Below, in pieces: positions 54,002 to 62,961 of a DNA stretch of 64,000 nt. The stretch comes from an uncultured Aquimarina sp. (GTDB lineage Bacteria; Bacteroidota; Bacteroidia; Flavobacteriales; Flavobacteriaceae). The position numbers and the translations under genes were made by a program. The stretch covers positions 186,001 through 250,000 of the forward strand of contig CANLEM010000004.1 of assembly GCA_947489685.1 (NCBI GenBank). Reading direction: 5' to 3'. The notes under the pieces were generated by a model. The model saw only the letters and a program-made list of their open reading frames with translations. It had not been told where the DNA came from and ran no database searches. The first letter of the stretch is position 1. The number at the start of each line of letters is the position of its first letter.

Positions 54002-55444
54002 ATGAAAAAAATATTGGTTGCCAATAGAGGTGAAATTGCCATTAGGGTAATGAGTACCGCGAAAAAAATGGGAATTAAAACAGTAGCTATATATTCTACC
54101 GTTGATCGAAACGCTCCTCATGTCAAATTTGCTGATGAAGCGGTTTGTATTGGTGAAGCACCATCTAATCAATCCTATTTATTAGGTTCTAAGATTATCG
54201 AAGTTGCAAAAAAGTTAGATGTTGATGCCATTCATCCGGGGTATGGATTTTTAAGTGAGAATGCTGATTTTGCAGAAGAAGTAGAAAAAAACAACCTTGT
54301 TTTTATTGGTCCTAAATCCAAAGCTATACAAGTTATGGGAAGTAAGCTAGCTGCCAAAGATGCAGTTAAAGCTTATGATATCCCCATGGTACCAGGAATC
54401 GACGAAGCAATCACTGATGTTATCAAAGCAAAAGCTATTGCCAAAGATATCGGTTTTCCGATTTTAATAAAAGCTTCTGCCGGTGGTGGTGGAAAAGGTA
54501 TGCGTGTTGTAGAAAAAGAAGAAGATTTAGAATCGCAAATGCAACGTGCGATTAGTGAAGCAACCTCTGCCTTTGGTGATGGGTCTGTATTTATTGAAAA
54601 ATATGTGGCCTCACCAAGACATATCGAAATACAAGTTATGGCGGATAGCCATGGTAATGTAATCCATCTCTTTGAAAGAGAATGTAGTGTACAACGACGA
54701 CATCAAAAAGTTGTAGAAGAAGCTCCATCTGCTGTATTAACACCAGAATTACGTACCAAAATGGGTCAGGCGGCTGTAAAAGTTGCCAAAGCATGTGATT
54801 ATCTAGGAGCAGGAACAGTCGAGTTTTTATTAGATGAAAACCATAACTTTTACTTTCTGGAAATGAACACCCGATTACAGGTAGAACATCCTGTTACAGA
54901 ACTCATTACAGATATTGATCTAGTCGAGTTACAAATTAAGGTTGCAAGAGGAGAACAACTTTCTATACAACAAGAAGACCTCACGATAACAGGCCATGCT
55001 CTAGAATTACGAGTGTATGCCGAAGACCCTTTGAATGACTTTTTACCAAGTGTTGGACATCTAGATGTATATCGTATACCTACAGGAGAAGGTATACGTG
55101 TAGATAACGGTTTTGAAGAAGGTATGGATATCCCCATTTATTACGACCCCATGCTCGCTAAACTTATAACATATGGCAGTAGTCGCGAAGAAGCTATTCA
55201 ATTAATGATCAAAGCAATAGATAATTATCATGTTGAAGGTGTTCAAACAACGCTTCCATTTGGAAAATTTGTTTGTGAACATAAGGCTTTTACTTCGGGA
55301 GACTTTGATACCCATTTTGTAAAGAAATATTATTCTCCAGAGAAGATACATGCAGATTCGGAGAAAAATGCCAGAATAGCAGCTATGATTGCCTTAAAAC
55401 AATATAGTAAAGATCAAGAAACATTACGAATACCAACTCACTAA
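54002..55444 (+). CDS. Biotin carboxylase subunit of acyl-CoA carboxylase
   Basis: A 480-residue ATP-grasp enzyme. It has the biotin carboxylase N-terminal domain (KKILVANRGEIAIRVM), HPGYGFLSENADF, the Gly-rich ATP loop KASAGGGGKGMRVV, the segment FIEKYVASPRHIEIQVMAD, ERECSVQRRHQKVVEEAPS, the active site region FYFLEMNTRLQVEHPVTE and the C-terminal domain with GHALELRVYAEDP. It carboxylates the carrier subunit using ATP and bicarbonate. Length is close to AccC-type proteins. The gene is three bases before the carboxyltransferase gene. Being joined to a single-gene carboxyltransferase points to propionyl-CoA or a similar acyl-CoA rather than acetyl-CoA as substrate. Confidence 0.95.
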   Translation: MKKILVANRGEIAIRVMSTAKKMGIKTVAIYSTVDRNAPHVKFADEAVCIGEAPSNQSYLLGSKIIEVAKKLDVDAIHPGYGFLSENADFAEEVEKNNLVFIGPKSKAIQVMGSKLAAKDAVKAYDIPMVPGIDEAITDVIKAKAIAKDIGFPILIKASAGGGGKGMRVVEKEEDLESQMQRAISEATSAFGDGSVFIEKYVASPRHIEIQVMADSHGNVIHLFERECSVQRRHQKVVEEAPSAVLTPELRTKMGQAAVKVAKACDYLGAGTVEFLLDENHNFYFLEMNTRLQVEHPVTELITDIDLVELQIKVARGEQLSIQQEDLTITGHALELRVYAEDPLNDFLPSVGHLDVYRIPTGEGIRVDNGFEEGMDIPIYYDPMLAKLITYGSSREEAIQLMIKAIDNYHVEGVQTTLPFGKFVCEHKAFTSGDFDTHFVKKYYSPEKIHADSEKNARIAAMIALKQYSKDQETLRIPTH

Positions 55445-55447
55445 ACT

Positions 55448-56989
55448 ATGGATACTAAAATTAAAACATTACAAGACAAAATTGCTAAGGCAAAATTAGG
55501 TGGTGGTGAGCAACGTATCGAAAAGCAACATGCCAAGAAAAAACTTACTGCACGCGAAAGAGTGGCATACTTACTGGATGAAGGTTCTTTTGAAGAAATC
55601 GGTATTTTGGTAACCCATAGAACTACTGACTTTGGCATGGATAAAGAGATGTATTATGGAGATGGTGTGGTTACCGGTTACGGAACGGTAAACGGAAGAT
55701 TGATCTATATCTACGCTCAAGATTTCACAGTTTTTGGAGGCGCTTTATCTGAAACTCATGCAGAAAAAATATGCAAAATCATGGATCTTGCTGTAAAGGT
55801 AGGAGCGCCAATTATTGGTTTAAATGATTCGGGAGGAGCGCGTATCCAAGAAGGTGTACGTTCTCTAGGAGGATATGCTGATATTTTTTATAGAAATGTT
55901 CAAGCCTCTGGGGTAGTCCCACAAATTTCGGCAATTATGGGGCCATGTGCCGGTGGAGCTGTATATTCTCCTGCTATGACGGATTTTACGATGATGGTAG
56001 AAGATACGAGTTATATGTTTGTAACTGGGCCTAATGTGGTAAAAACTGTAACTAATGAAGAGGTTACTTCTGAAGAATTAGGGGGTGCAAGTACACACTC
56101 AACAAAATCCGGTGTTGCCCACGTTACTTCAGCTAATGATATCGAATGCCTTGAAGATCTAAAAAAATTATTGAGTTACCTGCCACAAAGTAATACAGAG
56201 ACACCTAAATCACTACCATATACTCTTACTGATGAAGTACGTGATGAGCTTTCTACCATTGTACCTGACAACCCTAACAAACCTTATGACATGCATGAGG
56301 TTATCGGCGGAATTATAGATGATGATTCGTTTTATGAAATTCATAAAGATTATGCCGAAAACATTATTGTAGGTTTTGCTCGTTTGGGAGGCCGCAGTAT
56401 AGGCGTTATTGCTAATCAGCCATTATTCTTGGCCGGTGTTTTGGATGTAAACAGTTCAAAAAAAGCGGCACGTTTTACTCGTTTCTGTGATTGTTTTAAT
56501 ATTCCTCTATTGGTATTAGAAGATGTACCAGGGTTTTTACCAGGTACGGATCAAGAGTGGAATGGAATTATTGTACATGGTGCCAAATTGCTCTATGCAC
56601 TAAGTGAAGCTACAGTACCACGTGTTACCGTAATTACTCGAAAAGCCTATGGAGGTGCGTATGATGTTATGAATTCTAAACATATTGGTGCTGACCTTAA
56701 TTTTGCATGGCCAACAGCCGAGATTGCTGTTATGGGAGCAAAAGGAGCTAGTGAGATCATTTTTAGAAGAGAAATACAAGCTGCAGATGATCCAGAGGCA
56801 AAACTTGTGGAAAAAGAAGCCGAATATGCGGATAAATTTGCAAATCCATATCGCGCCGCCCAAAGAGGGTTTATCGATGAAGTTATTCTACCACAAAATA
56901 CAAGGAGAAAACTCATTAAAGCATTTAGTATGCTTGAAAACAAAGAAGTTAACAGACCGAAACGTAAACACGGCAACATTCCTTTGTAA
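55448..56989 (+). CDS. Acyl-CoA carboxylase carboxyltransferase (beta) subunit, propionyl-CoA carboxylase-like
   Basis: A 513-residue carboxyltransferase of the crotonase-like acyl-CoA carboxylase beta family. Recognisable parts: [40 protein letters not shown], the acyl-CoA pocket [38 protein letters not shown], a second pocket [23 protein letters not shown] (split here in words: VPGFLPGT, then [10 protein letters not shown]), and [13 protein letters not shown]. Its size equals propionyl-CoA carboxylase beta chains. It completes the three-gene operon. The likely product is methylmalonyl-CoA, feeding the succinyl-CoA route, but substrate specificity is not fixed by sequence reading alone. Confidence 0.92.
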   Translation: MDTKIKTLQDKIAKAKLGGGEQRIEKQHAKKKLTARERVAYLLDEGSFEEIGILVTHRTTDFGMDKEMYYGDGVVTGYGTVNGRLIYIYAQDFTVFGGALSETHAEKICKIMDLAVKVGAPIIGLNDSGGARIQEGVRSLGGYADIFYRNVQASGVVPQISAIMGPCAGGAVYSPAMTDFTMMVEDTSYMFVTGPNVVKTVTNEEVTSEELGGASTHSTKSGVAHVTSANDIECLEDLKKLLSYLPQSNTETPKSLPYTLTDEVRDELSTIVPDNPNKPYDMHEVIGGIIDDDSFYEIHKDYAENIIVGFARLGGRSIGVIANQPLFLAGVLDVNSSKKAARFTRFCDCFNIPLLVLEDVPGFLPGTDQEWNGIIVHGAKLLYALSEATVPRVTVITRKAYGGAYDVMNSKHIGADLNFAWPTAEIAVMGAKGASEIIFRREIQAADDPEAKLVEKEAEYADKFANPYRAAQRGFIDEVILPQNTRRKLIKAFSMLENKEVNRPKRKHGNIPL

Positions 56990-56996
56990 ATACAAT

Positions 56997-57034
56997 AGTA
57001 ACTCATTGTGCATTTTTGTGTACAATGAGTTACT
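56997..57034 (+). terminator. Hairpin terminator after the acyl-CoA carboxylase operon
   Basis: Perfect 13-bp inverted repeat AGTAACTCATTGT (56997-57009) with ACAATGAGTTACT (57022-57034), 12-base T-rich loop. The downstream T tract is weak (CTCTTCTT), so an RNA-processing role is an alternative. Confidence 0.6.
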
Positions 57035-57297
57035 ACTCTTCTTAATATTCGAGTTATTTAATATAACGCGTACCTATAGCAATTAATACGAATTGATTAT
57101 CACTATCAACACCTAACCTAGATTCTAAAATCAATCTTTTTTCTCTGCACATCATCAAAATGATTTGGGTCATATATAGGTTTTAAAATCATATTAATTT
57201 TAAACGGAAGATCTCATAGGTTACATAACATTCTATCAAACCTTCTTGCTTTTCTTTACATAAAAACCTTCTTCGAGCATAGCTAGAAGCTCTCTAG

Positions 57298-57332
57298 GTA
57301 ATTATACTAGTTTTTACAAAACTGGTAATTAC
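57298..57332. repeat. Long imperfect hairpin upstream of the cystatin-like gene
   Basis: Left arm 57298-57314 (GTAATTATACTAGTTTT) and right arm 57318-57332 (AAAACTGGTAATTAC) pair with a two-base bulge and one G-T pair, 3-base loop. It is 145 bases upstream of the ATG at 57477. It may be an operator, a terminator or part of a leader RNA. Confidence 0.45.
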
Positions 57333-57476
57333 ACTCTATTTTAACTGGATTCATCCCCTGAACTTTGTAATGTAATTACATAAAAGTCGAATTAAAATAC
57401 TCTTTCTATTTGTGCTAATTACAACGACGGAATCCGAAAAGTCTTTAGAGTAGGAAAAATATATAACAATATTAAA

Positions 57477-57755
57477 ATGGCCAACACGACAAATCTTGTA
57501 GGAGCTTATACGCCTTACACAAGCAAAATTAGCAACGAGGATCAAAAAGCTTTTGATGAAGCTTTTAAGAATTTCACTGGTGTTCGATACTCGCCTGTCG
57601 CAGTATCTAAACAATTGGTAGCGGGTACAAACTACAAATTCTTTTGTAATACAGAGACGGTTACTTTATATCCTGTTGATGGAATAGCAATCGTAAGTAT
57701 TTACAAACCGTTAGATGGAGAAGCACATATTATTGGCATCCAAAACATTAATTAA
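57477..57755 (+). CDS. Stefin/cystatin-like small protein
   Basis: A 92-residue protein without signal peptide. The string SKQLVAGTNYKFFC contains Q46-L-V-A-G50, the QxVxG hairpin motif of cystatins, and VAGTNY is the form seen in stefins. The later KPLDG (77-81) lies where cystatins have their second hairpin, and an N-terminal Gly9 precedes a helix (NEDQKAFDEAFKNF), also as in the family. Length matches type 1 cystatins (about 98 residues). Eukaryotic stefins inhibit papain-like cysteine proteases. Whether this bacterial copy inhibits a protease is untested. It stands 18 bases before an unknown gene that is probably co-transcribed. Confidence 0.7.
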   Translation: MANTTNLVGAYTPYTSKISNEDQKAFDEAFKNFTGVRYSPVAVSKQLVAGTNYKFFCNTETVTLYPVDGIAIVSIYKPLDGEAHIIGIQNIN

Positions 57756-57773
57756 TCTCTAAAAATTAACACT

Positions 57774-58430
57774 ATGCAAGCGATACCAGTAAAAGTTAAA
57801 AACGTAACTGTTTATGCTTATTTTAATCCTCTAGAACCACTGACCGAAGTCATCTTAAAAGGAGCATCGGGTACCTATGCCGTTGGCACATTGATGATGA
57901 GTTCTTTTTACAACCTGAATATTGACAATGATGGTAAAAAAGAGAATCCTCTAAATGTTCATGGAAAATATTATGCCACAGGAGAAACAGAATCAGGACA
58001 TAAATTTACCACACCATGGATGTACTGTTTGGATAATTCTAATAAGCCAGAGTTTGGAAGAACGATTAACCATAAACCATCTGTAACCGATACGACAGAT
58101 ATAGGTGTAACCGCTACAAACAAAGCTGATTATATTACATTAGGCCCTTTAACCGATATTACTGTAAGTCAGTTATTTCCCGCACCTGCAATTGGGCAAC
58201 GTATACTAATTAGTAATGGTAGTGGTAATATTATAGCTACCAGAATTGGTACACCCCACGAAATGGGAGTACAAGTGGATAAAGGCGAAAGATTTGGACA
58301 AATGACAGCCGGTATGAAGAATATAATTATTTCGGGTAAAACTAAAGATGGGAGTAGATTTTCTCAAATCAATTGTACTGTAGTCTCTGGCGGCGACCCA
58401 GCTATTTTTCTTAGAGAATTTCCTAACTAA
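57774..58430 (+). CDS. Unknown protein downstream of the cystatin-like gene
   Basis: A 218-residue protein with no signal peptide, membrane segment or motif I recognise. It is beta-rich and Thr/Gly-rich: VKVKNVTVYAYFNPLEPLTE, then NPLNVHGKYYATGETESGHK, ILISNGSGNIIATRIGTPHE and the end SGGDPAIFLREFPN. The even sheet-like pattern recalls small lectin or virulence-type sandwich proteins, but that is only an impression. It follows the cystatin-like gene by 18 bases and precedes a terminator, so the two form a small operon. A joint function is likely but unknown. Confidence 0.6.
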   Translation: MQAIPVKVKNVTVYAYFNPLEPLTEVILKGASGTYAVGTLMMSSFYNLNIDNDGKKENPLNVHGKYYATGETESGHKFTTPWMYCLDNSNKPEFGRTINHKPSVTDTTDIGVTATNKADYITLGPLTDITVSQLFPAPAIGQRILISNGSGNIIATRIGTPHEMGVQVDKGERFGQMTAGMKNIIISGKTKDGSRFSQINCTVVSGGDPAIFLREFPN

Positions 58431-58469
58431 TTAGGTATTTAAGCAGACTCAATAATTTGTTAAACCTAT

Positions 58470-58514
58470 AAACCTCGAAAAGAATATTTTTCTTATCGGG
58501 GTTTGTGTTTTTTT
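58470..58514 (+). terminator. Intrinsic terminator after the cystatin-like operon
   Basis: AAACCTCGA (58470-58478) pairs with TCGGGGTTT (58496-58504) with one G-T pair, followed by a T-rich tail with seven T at 58508-58514. Confidence 0.7.
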
Positions 58515-58534
58515 ACCATTTTGTTATTTAGAAA

Positions 58535-59824
58535 TTATTCATCGGTAACGAGAACACTTTCTATTTCCTTCAACTCGCCATCAATATTATCCGGAATTTC
58601 TAATCCCAATATTTGACATAATAAAGGATAGATATGAATATTTTTGATCGAAGGTATTGTATACCCTTTTTTTATTGTAGGCCCATTTGCATAAAAAATA
58701 CCATGCATTTCTTTCAATTGAGGATCAAAACCATGCTGACCAGATATTTTTCTTGAATTCTCTTTTGCAGAAACTATCCTATCTCTAGCACTAAAAAAAT
58801 AACCTTCATCTGGAATGATCTGAATGCCTCCCCAATTTTTATCTTCAGGTACATATTCAAAATAAGGTGCATCTTTTGTTTTATACACCTTAAAATGCTC
58901 TTCTTTATTCTTCAAATCATTATAAACCATATTCGTTTTGCTCTTATCTTTTGGATGAATATTTACAATAACTCCATTATTAATAGTCCTGTATAATTCA
59001 TCATTCATAAGATCTTCGATAGGAATATATTTTTCAAAAGGCACTTCTAACATTCCATGATCAGATACAATGATTATATGTACCGGTAATTCTGTTTTTG
59101 CCACACCATCAAATAAATTACCTAAAACACTATCTAATTCATATAATTTTTCACTTAATTTTTCGTCATTATTGGGTCCAAATCTATGTCCTACGTTATC
59201 CATATCCGAAAAATACATCGTGATCATGTGCGGTCTTTTCTTTTCGGGCATTCGTAGCCATTTCAATGCTTGTTCAACACGCGCTTCATTTTTGACATCT
59301 CTGTTATATGTATAATAATATGTAGGCTTCACTCCTTGGATATTAGCTTCAGAACCCACAAAAAAATAACTGGCAGTAACCATATTTGCCTTATTTGCTT
59401 GAATCCAAATTGGTGAACCTTTATAAAAGCTTCCATCCTCTACCATTTTTCTATCTCGTATGCGATAAATTGAGTTTTTATCGTAGCTATAAAAAGTATT
59501 GCCAATTATCCCATGCTTATCTGGATACATACCCGTTGCAATAGTGTAATGATTGGGGAAAGTTTTGGAAGGAAAAGAAGGGATTAAAGATTCTGCTTTT
59601 GTCCCATTTTTTATAAATTTGCTTAAATTAGGTGGGCTAAACCTATCTACGTAATCCCAACGAAAACCGTCTAACGAAATCAAGATAACGTACGGCTTTT
59701 TCATCGAAGCTTCAGAATTAATAGTAGTCGTTGAATTTATAGCCGTTGAAATCTTTTTACTACACGATGATAATGTAAGTAGGATACAAATTGCTAAGTT
59801 ATTTATAATACCGCGTATGGTCAT
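58535..59824 (-). CDS. ENPP-type nucleotide pyrophosphatase/phosphodiesterase lipoprotein
   Basis: A 429-residue protein with a lipoprotein signal (LTLSSC, Cys21) and an alkaline-phosphatase-like fold. The active-site elements of nucleotide pyrophosphatases/phosphodiesterases are all present: ILISLDGFRWDYV (metal-binding Asp52), PSFPSKTFPNHYT with the nucleophile Thr88, the string GMYPDKHGI, YFSDMDNVGHRFGP (Asp and His), IIVSDHGM (Asp-His) and SGQHGFDP (His). It probably hydrolyses nucleotides, dinucleotides or phosphodiesters at the outer membrane to recover phosphate or nucleosides (family inference). It lies 17 bases downstream of the NTF2-like lipoprotein gene on the same strand. Confidence 0.9.
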   Translation of the reverse strand: MTIRGIINNLAICILLTLSSCSKKISTAINSTTTINSEASMKKPYVILISLDGFRWDYVDRFSPPNLSKFIKNGTKAESLIPSFPSKTFPNHYTIATGMYPDKHGIIGNTFYSYDKNSIYRIRDRKMVEDGSFYKGSPIWIQANKANMVTASYFFVGSEANIQGVKPTYYYTYNRDVKNEARVEQALKWLRMPEKKRPHMITMYFSDMDNVGHRFGPNNDEKLSEKLYELDSVLGNLFDGVAKTELPVHIIIVSDHGMLEVPFEKYIPIEDLMNDELYRTINNGVIVNIHPKDKSKTNMVYNDLKNKEEHFKVYKTKDAPYFEYVPEDKNWGGIQIIPDEGYFFSARDRIVSAKENSRKISGQHGFDPQLKEMHGIFYANGPTIKKGYTIPSIKNIHIYPLLCQILGLEIPDNIDGELKEIESVLVTDE

Positions 59825-59841
59825 TTTATGTGCTATTTACA

Positions 59842-60945
59842 TTATTTAATCAACCCTGTTTTACTTTCAAAATCTTGATTTCTTAATTCATTTACTTTAA
59901 CATCTATAAAATCATATTCAAAAATATCGTTTTCTTGTTTAAAAACTGCTTTTTTAAAGATTTTCAAGTTATCCATAGATTCCCAAGAATCATAAGTTAC
60001 ATTTACTTTGTCTCCATTGGTATTAGTAACTAAAACAAACCCTAAAGGAAGATAACTGTCAAAAGAATAATAAAACTGTATAGGTCTATCAAATACATCT
60101 TTAAATTCTATTTGAAAAGCGGTTTTATCATTGAATTTCGAAATCCCCTTAAAAATAGGATCTGTATATCTATGTTCTGGCCAAAAACTTAACCAATGCA
60201 ATTCGTGTCCTTTAATAAACATGGCCGTTTCATCATTAATCTTATCTTCTCCCGATTTTTGAGATAGGTTAAACGTCCAGGACGTTTCTTCTCCATGCTT
60301 TAATAACATATGTTGCTCTCCATAGATTTGTTCCATTCTCCCATTCTTTTCATTGGATAATATTAAGGTTTCGAATGATCGCTCTGGTCCACGGCATTTG
60401 GCATATGCATAGATTGAAGAAAGGTCATTATTCTCGAGAATTCCCATTTTTTTTCTAATATGATCTAATAACACCTTAGCTGTAACTTTGGTATTACCTT
60501 CTGTATTAGCGGTACTGATTATTTTCCATTCTCCATTTGCTTTTTTCAGTACACTTTGCCATGATACTACCCAAAGAATTGGCGATTTATCAAGTACTCC
60601 TTTGATCATTGCCGAACCTAAATAGCTAGCCATAGTTGCATCATCCGAGATTTGGATAACAGGATCGTTATGTTGTATCATTTCATGAAAATCCATATTA
60701 TCCAGATATTTTTGGGTTGTAGGGATTCTTTCTGATTTATCAATCAATTGTATTATTCCGTTTCTTACATCATACCATTGATCAGTATTAGGTTCAAAAA
60801 ACTGAATGGCATCTTTATTATAATGTGCCTGTTCTACCAAATCAATTTGTGCTTGGATTTTCTTTTTCTCCAGGGCTATATCTACAGGTTTTTGGCATGA
60901 TAACATGACAAAAGTTATAATTACAAAAATCACTCTATTAATCAT
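59842..60945 (-). CDS. Two-domain lipoprotein with NTF2/SnoaL-like N-terminal domain
   Basis: A 367-residue lipoprotein (MLSC, Cys17). The N-terminal domain (about 25-150) looks like a nuclear-transport-factor-2/SnoaL cone fold: LVEQAHYNKDAIQFFEPN, TMASYLGSAMIKGV, WVVSWQSVLKKANGEWKIIS. This fold either binds small ligands or has isomerase-like activity. The C-terminal domain (about 165-355) is beta-rich (FETLILSNEKNGRMEQIYGE, then DRPIQFYYSFDSYLPLGFVL) and resembles Bacteroidota lipoproteins of the DUF6503 type, with sheets similar to lipoprotein-localisation folds. Function unknown. It is co-oriented and close to the phosphodiesterase (17 bases) and the M23 gene (42 bases). Confidence 0.68.
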   Translation of the reverse strand: MINRVIFVIITFVMLSCQKPVDIALEKKKIQAQIDLVEQAHYNKDAIQFFEPNTDQWYDVRNGIIQLIDKSERIPTTQKYLDNMDFHEMIQHNDPVIQISDDATMASYLGSAMIKGVLDKSPILWVVSWQSVLKKANGEWKIISTANTEGNTKVTAKVLLDHIRKKMGILENNDLSSIYAYAKCRGPERSFETLILSNEKNGRMEQIYGEQHMLLKHGEETSWTFNLSQKSGEDKINDETAMFIKGHELHWLSFWPEHRYTDPIFKGISKFNDKTAFQIEFKDVFDRPIQFYYSFDSYLPLGFVLVTNTNGDKVNVTYDSWESMDNLKIFKKAVFKQENDIFEYDFIDVKVNELRNQDFESKTGLIK

Positions 60946-60987
60946 ATCTGTTTATTTGACTTATCCGAGATACTATCATATCATCTC

Positions 60988-61992
60988 CTAATTACTTATT
61001 TTATCTCCTCGTTTTGGGATATAATCTTCTTTGATCTCACCTTTTACATTAATTTTCCGAAAATGCACCCAAGCTCCTGTAGCAGCTGCAAAATCTGGTA
61101 GATTTTGCACTTGAAAATGGAGATGAGGTTCGGTAGAATTACCAGAGTTTCCGCATAATCCTAATATTTGCCCTTGCCGTACATATTGCCCTTTCTTTAC
61201 GACAATGGAGTTGTGTTTTAGATGTCCCAGAATTATATATTCCTTGTTTTTCGTTTCTAAAAGAACCACATTACCAGTACCTGCTTTTGGGTTCATTTTT
61301 GGCCAATCATTATCTGGCACTTTATCAAAGACGTAGACCACTTTTGCATCGGTCGGGGCTATAATTTCTTTTCCGAAAGCATAAAAATCTTCATTTTTGG
61401 TTGCCCCACTACGATGTGATTTACCATTGCTCCCCATCACCCAAAAATCAAATGCTCCTCGCATACTTGGATATGCATTATGATAGTTATCGTTTTGTTT
61501 CTTGCCTCCCCAAAACACGTACCATTCGCCATTAAAAGGCAGTATTAGATCTGATATATTCCTTTCTAGTAAAGGAGTATTTTTATACACATAGTCACTA
61601 CTTATTTCCATTTTCGAGACCTCTCCCTTTTTATTTACTTCGAAAAGAACTTTTAAAGCAACCATTTTTTGATGGTCGCTTCGATAAACAAAAGATAGGT
61701 CATTGACCTTATCAAGAGTTAACAAACGTATTTCCCCAATCTGAGATGCAATTTGATTAAAGCTATTTTTTAATTTTTTAGTTGAATTTCTTTGCTTCAG
61801 CTTCTTATCAAACATTGCCCTAAATTCTTCAATTTTTCCATGGTTGAAGGCATTAACAAAAGCTTCTTCTACTTTTTTTATACCACCATCTTGTATCTGG
61901 GTCGATGATCTTGTTCTGTTGCAACTCAAAAGTACGATGACCAATATCCCTATATTAAAGATGTTTGCATATCTAAAAAAAAGTGAATTCAT
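60988..61992 (-). CDS. M23-family metallopeptidase lipoprotein with DUF3887-like domain
   Basis: A 334-residue protein with a lipoprotein signal (VLLSC, Cys24). The N-terminal half (about 35-140) resembles DUF3887/NTF2-like domains (EEAFVNAFNHGKIEEFRAMF). The C-terminal half (about 195-325) is a LytM/M23 peptidase: SHRSGATKNEDFYAFGKE carries the first metal ligands, then IIAPTDAKVVYVF, GNVVLLETKN, ILGHLKHNSIVV and the HLHFQ motif with the second His pair. Such enzymes cleave peptide cross-links of peptidoglycan. The spacing between the first His and Asp is longer than in the classic HxGxD motif, so activity should not be taken for granted. Confidence 0.83.
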   Translation of the reverse strand: MNSLFFRYANIFNIGILVIVLLSCNRTRSSTQIQDGGIKKVEEAFVNAFNHGKIEEFRAMFDKKLKQRNSTKKLKNSFNQIASQIGEIRLLTLDKVNDLSFVYRSDHQKMVALKVLFEVNKKGEVSKMEISSDYVYKNTPLLERNISDLILPFNGEWYVFWGGKKQNDNYHNAYPSMRGAFDFWVMGSNGKSHRSGATKNEDFYAFGKEIIAPTDAKVVYVFDKVPDNDWPKMNPKAGTGNVVLLETKNKEYIILGHLKHNSIVVKKGQYVRQGQILGLCGNSGNSTEPHLHFQVQNLPDFAAATGAWVHFRKINVKGEIKEDYIPKRGDKISN

Positions 61993-62016
61993 ACTTTAGT
62001 CGTTTTATATAAGAAT

Positions 62017-62778
62017 CTACTCTAACATTGCCACTACTCTTGCTGGCGCAGCAGAGGCCCCGACAATTTTTAACGGAAATACGGCTACTTTAAATCCTGT
62101 ATAAGGTAATGCATCAAGATTTACCAATTGCTCCATATGGCAGTATTCTTTATCCTGCCCTACCAAATGGGCTTCCCAAAATAAATTAGGATTATTAGTT
62201 TCTTTTGCTTTTTTAACCATGTATGGCAATGGTAAATCCCATCCCCAAGAATCTATACCCATTACTTTAATCCCTTGATCGATCAACCAGGAGGTAGCTT
62301 CTGCACTCATACCTGTACCTATTTTATGGAAATTTTTGGTGCCGTTATATTTATCGCGCCCTGTTTTAATAAGTACGATCATTCCGGCGGTAAGTGACAA
62401 ATTGTTTTCTTTTAAAAAAGATGTTATATCCAAGACTGTAATAGGGTCAAAATCTACTTTGTGTTTCATATCGATTACTATCCCTTCTCCGTAGCACCAA
62501 TCTAACGGTACCTCATCAATAGTTTTGGATTTTTCTCCATTTGTTGTTGGCGAATAATGCCACGGTGCGTCTATATGAGTAGTGGCATGTACTCCCATTT
62601 TTTGGATACTATCATCCGCCCATCCTACAAAGTTTTTGGGAAATAATTTAAAAGGTAATCCAAATATACGGATCAACCATTTTGCTTTTTTATGAGGTTT
62701 ATGTTTAATCTTAACCCTCATAAACCAAGGGTCATTTTTATTGTATTGAATTGGTTTTGAGAGGTCGATTATTTTCAT
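62017..62778 (-). CDS. Cyclase-family (kynurenine-formamidase-like) metal-dependent hydrolase
   Basis: A 253-residue cytoplasmic protein of the putative cyclase family. The metal-binding motif of the family (HxGTHxDxPxH) appears as MGVHATTHIDAPWHY, followed by DEVPLDWCYGEGIVIDM and, later, GMIVLIKTGRDKY and IKVMGIDSWGWD. The first part (SKPIQYNKNDPWFM) gives the usual N-terminal strand. Known members hydrolyse N-formylkynurenine, isatin or related amides. The substrate here is not known. It starts the minus-strand series running down to the phosphodiesterase and is 24 bases before the M23 gene. Confidence 0.85.
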   Translation of the reverse strand: MKIIDLSKPIQYNKNDPWFMRVKIKHKPHKKAKWLIRIFGLPFKLFPKNFVGWADDSIQKMGVHATTHIDAPWHYSPTTNGEKSKTIDEVPLDWCYGEGIVIDMKHKVDFDPITVLDITSFLKENNLSLTAGMIVLIKTGRDKYNGTKNFHKIGTGMSAEATSWLIDQGIKVMGIDSWGWDLPLPYMVKKAKETNNPNLFWEAHLVGQDKEYCHMEQLVNLDALPYTGFKVAVFPLKIVGASAAPARVVAMLE

Positions 62779-62888
62779 TTAAATTTAGTAATTCAACGGG
62801 TTAATTTATAATGTGAATGTACAAAATTCACATTAGAAAAATCTTTCTTTTTCGACCGTCAACGTCAGAATTACGCTGATTTAATTTT

Positions 62889-62927
62889 ATCAAAATAAAA
62901 AAGAGGTTGGAATACTCCAACCTCTTT
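62889..62927 (-). terminator. Terminator of the subtilase gene
   Basis: Perfect 12-bp stem AAAGAGGTTGGA (62900-62911) with TCCAACCTCTTT (62916-62927), 4-base loop, followed in the minus-strand direction by a T-rich tail (complement of 62889-62899). Confidence 0.85.
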
Positions 62928-62961
62928 ATTGCAAATAATATGAGAATTATCTCTCTTTTTT

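Larger units (their letters stand above)
56990..57476. other. 487-base intergenic region with two strong hairpins
   Basis: No protein-like frame was seen between the carboxylase operon and the cystatin-like gene. It contains a 13-bp perfect hairpin near its left end (56997-57034) and a second long hairpin (57298-57332). The stretch between is AT-rich and unremarkable. The length leaves room for a small RNA or a regulated leader, but I found no tRNA or known riboswitch core. Confidence 0.45.

Noticed and set aside
57351..57614. Minus-strand open frame across the start of the cystatin-like gene
   Set aside because: No motif, no domain, composition of antisense coding DNA; the plus-strand frame has a recognisable cystatin motif.
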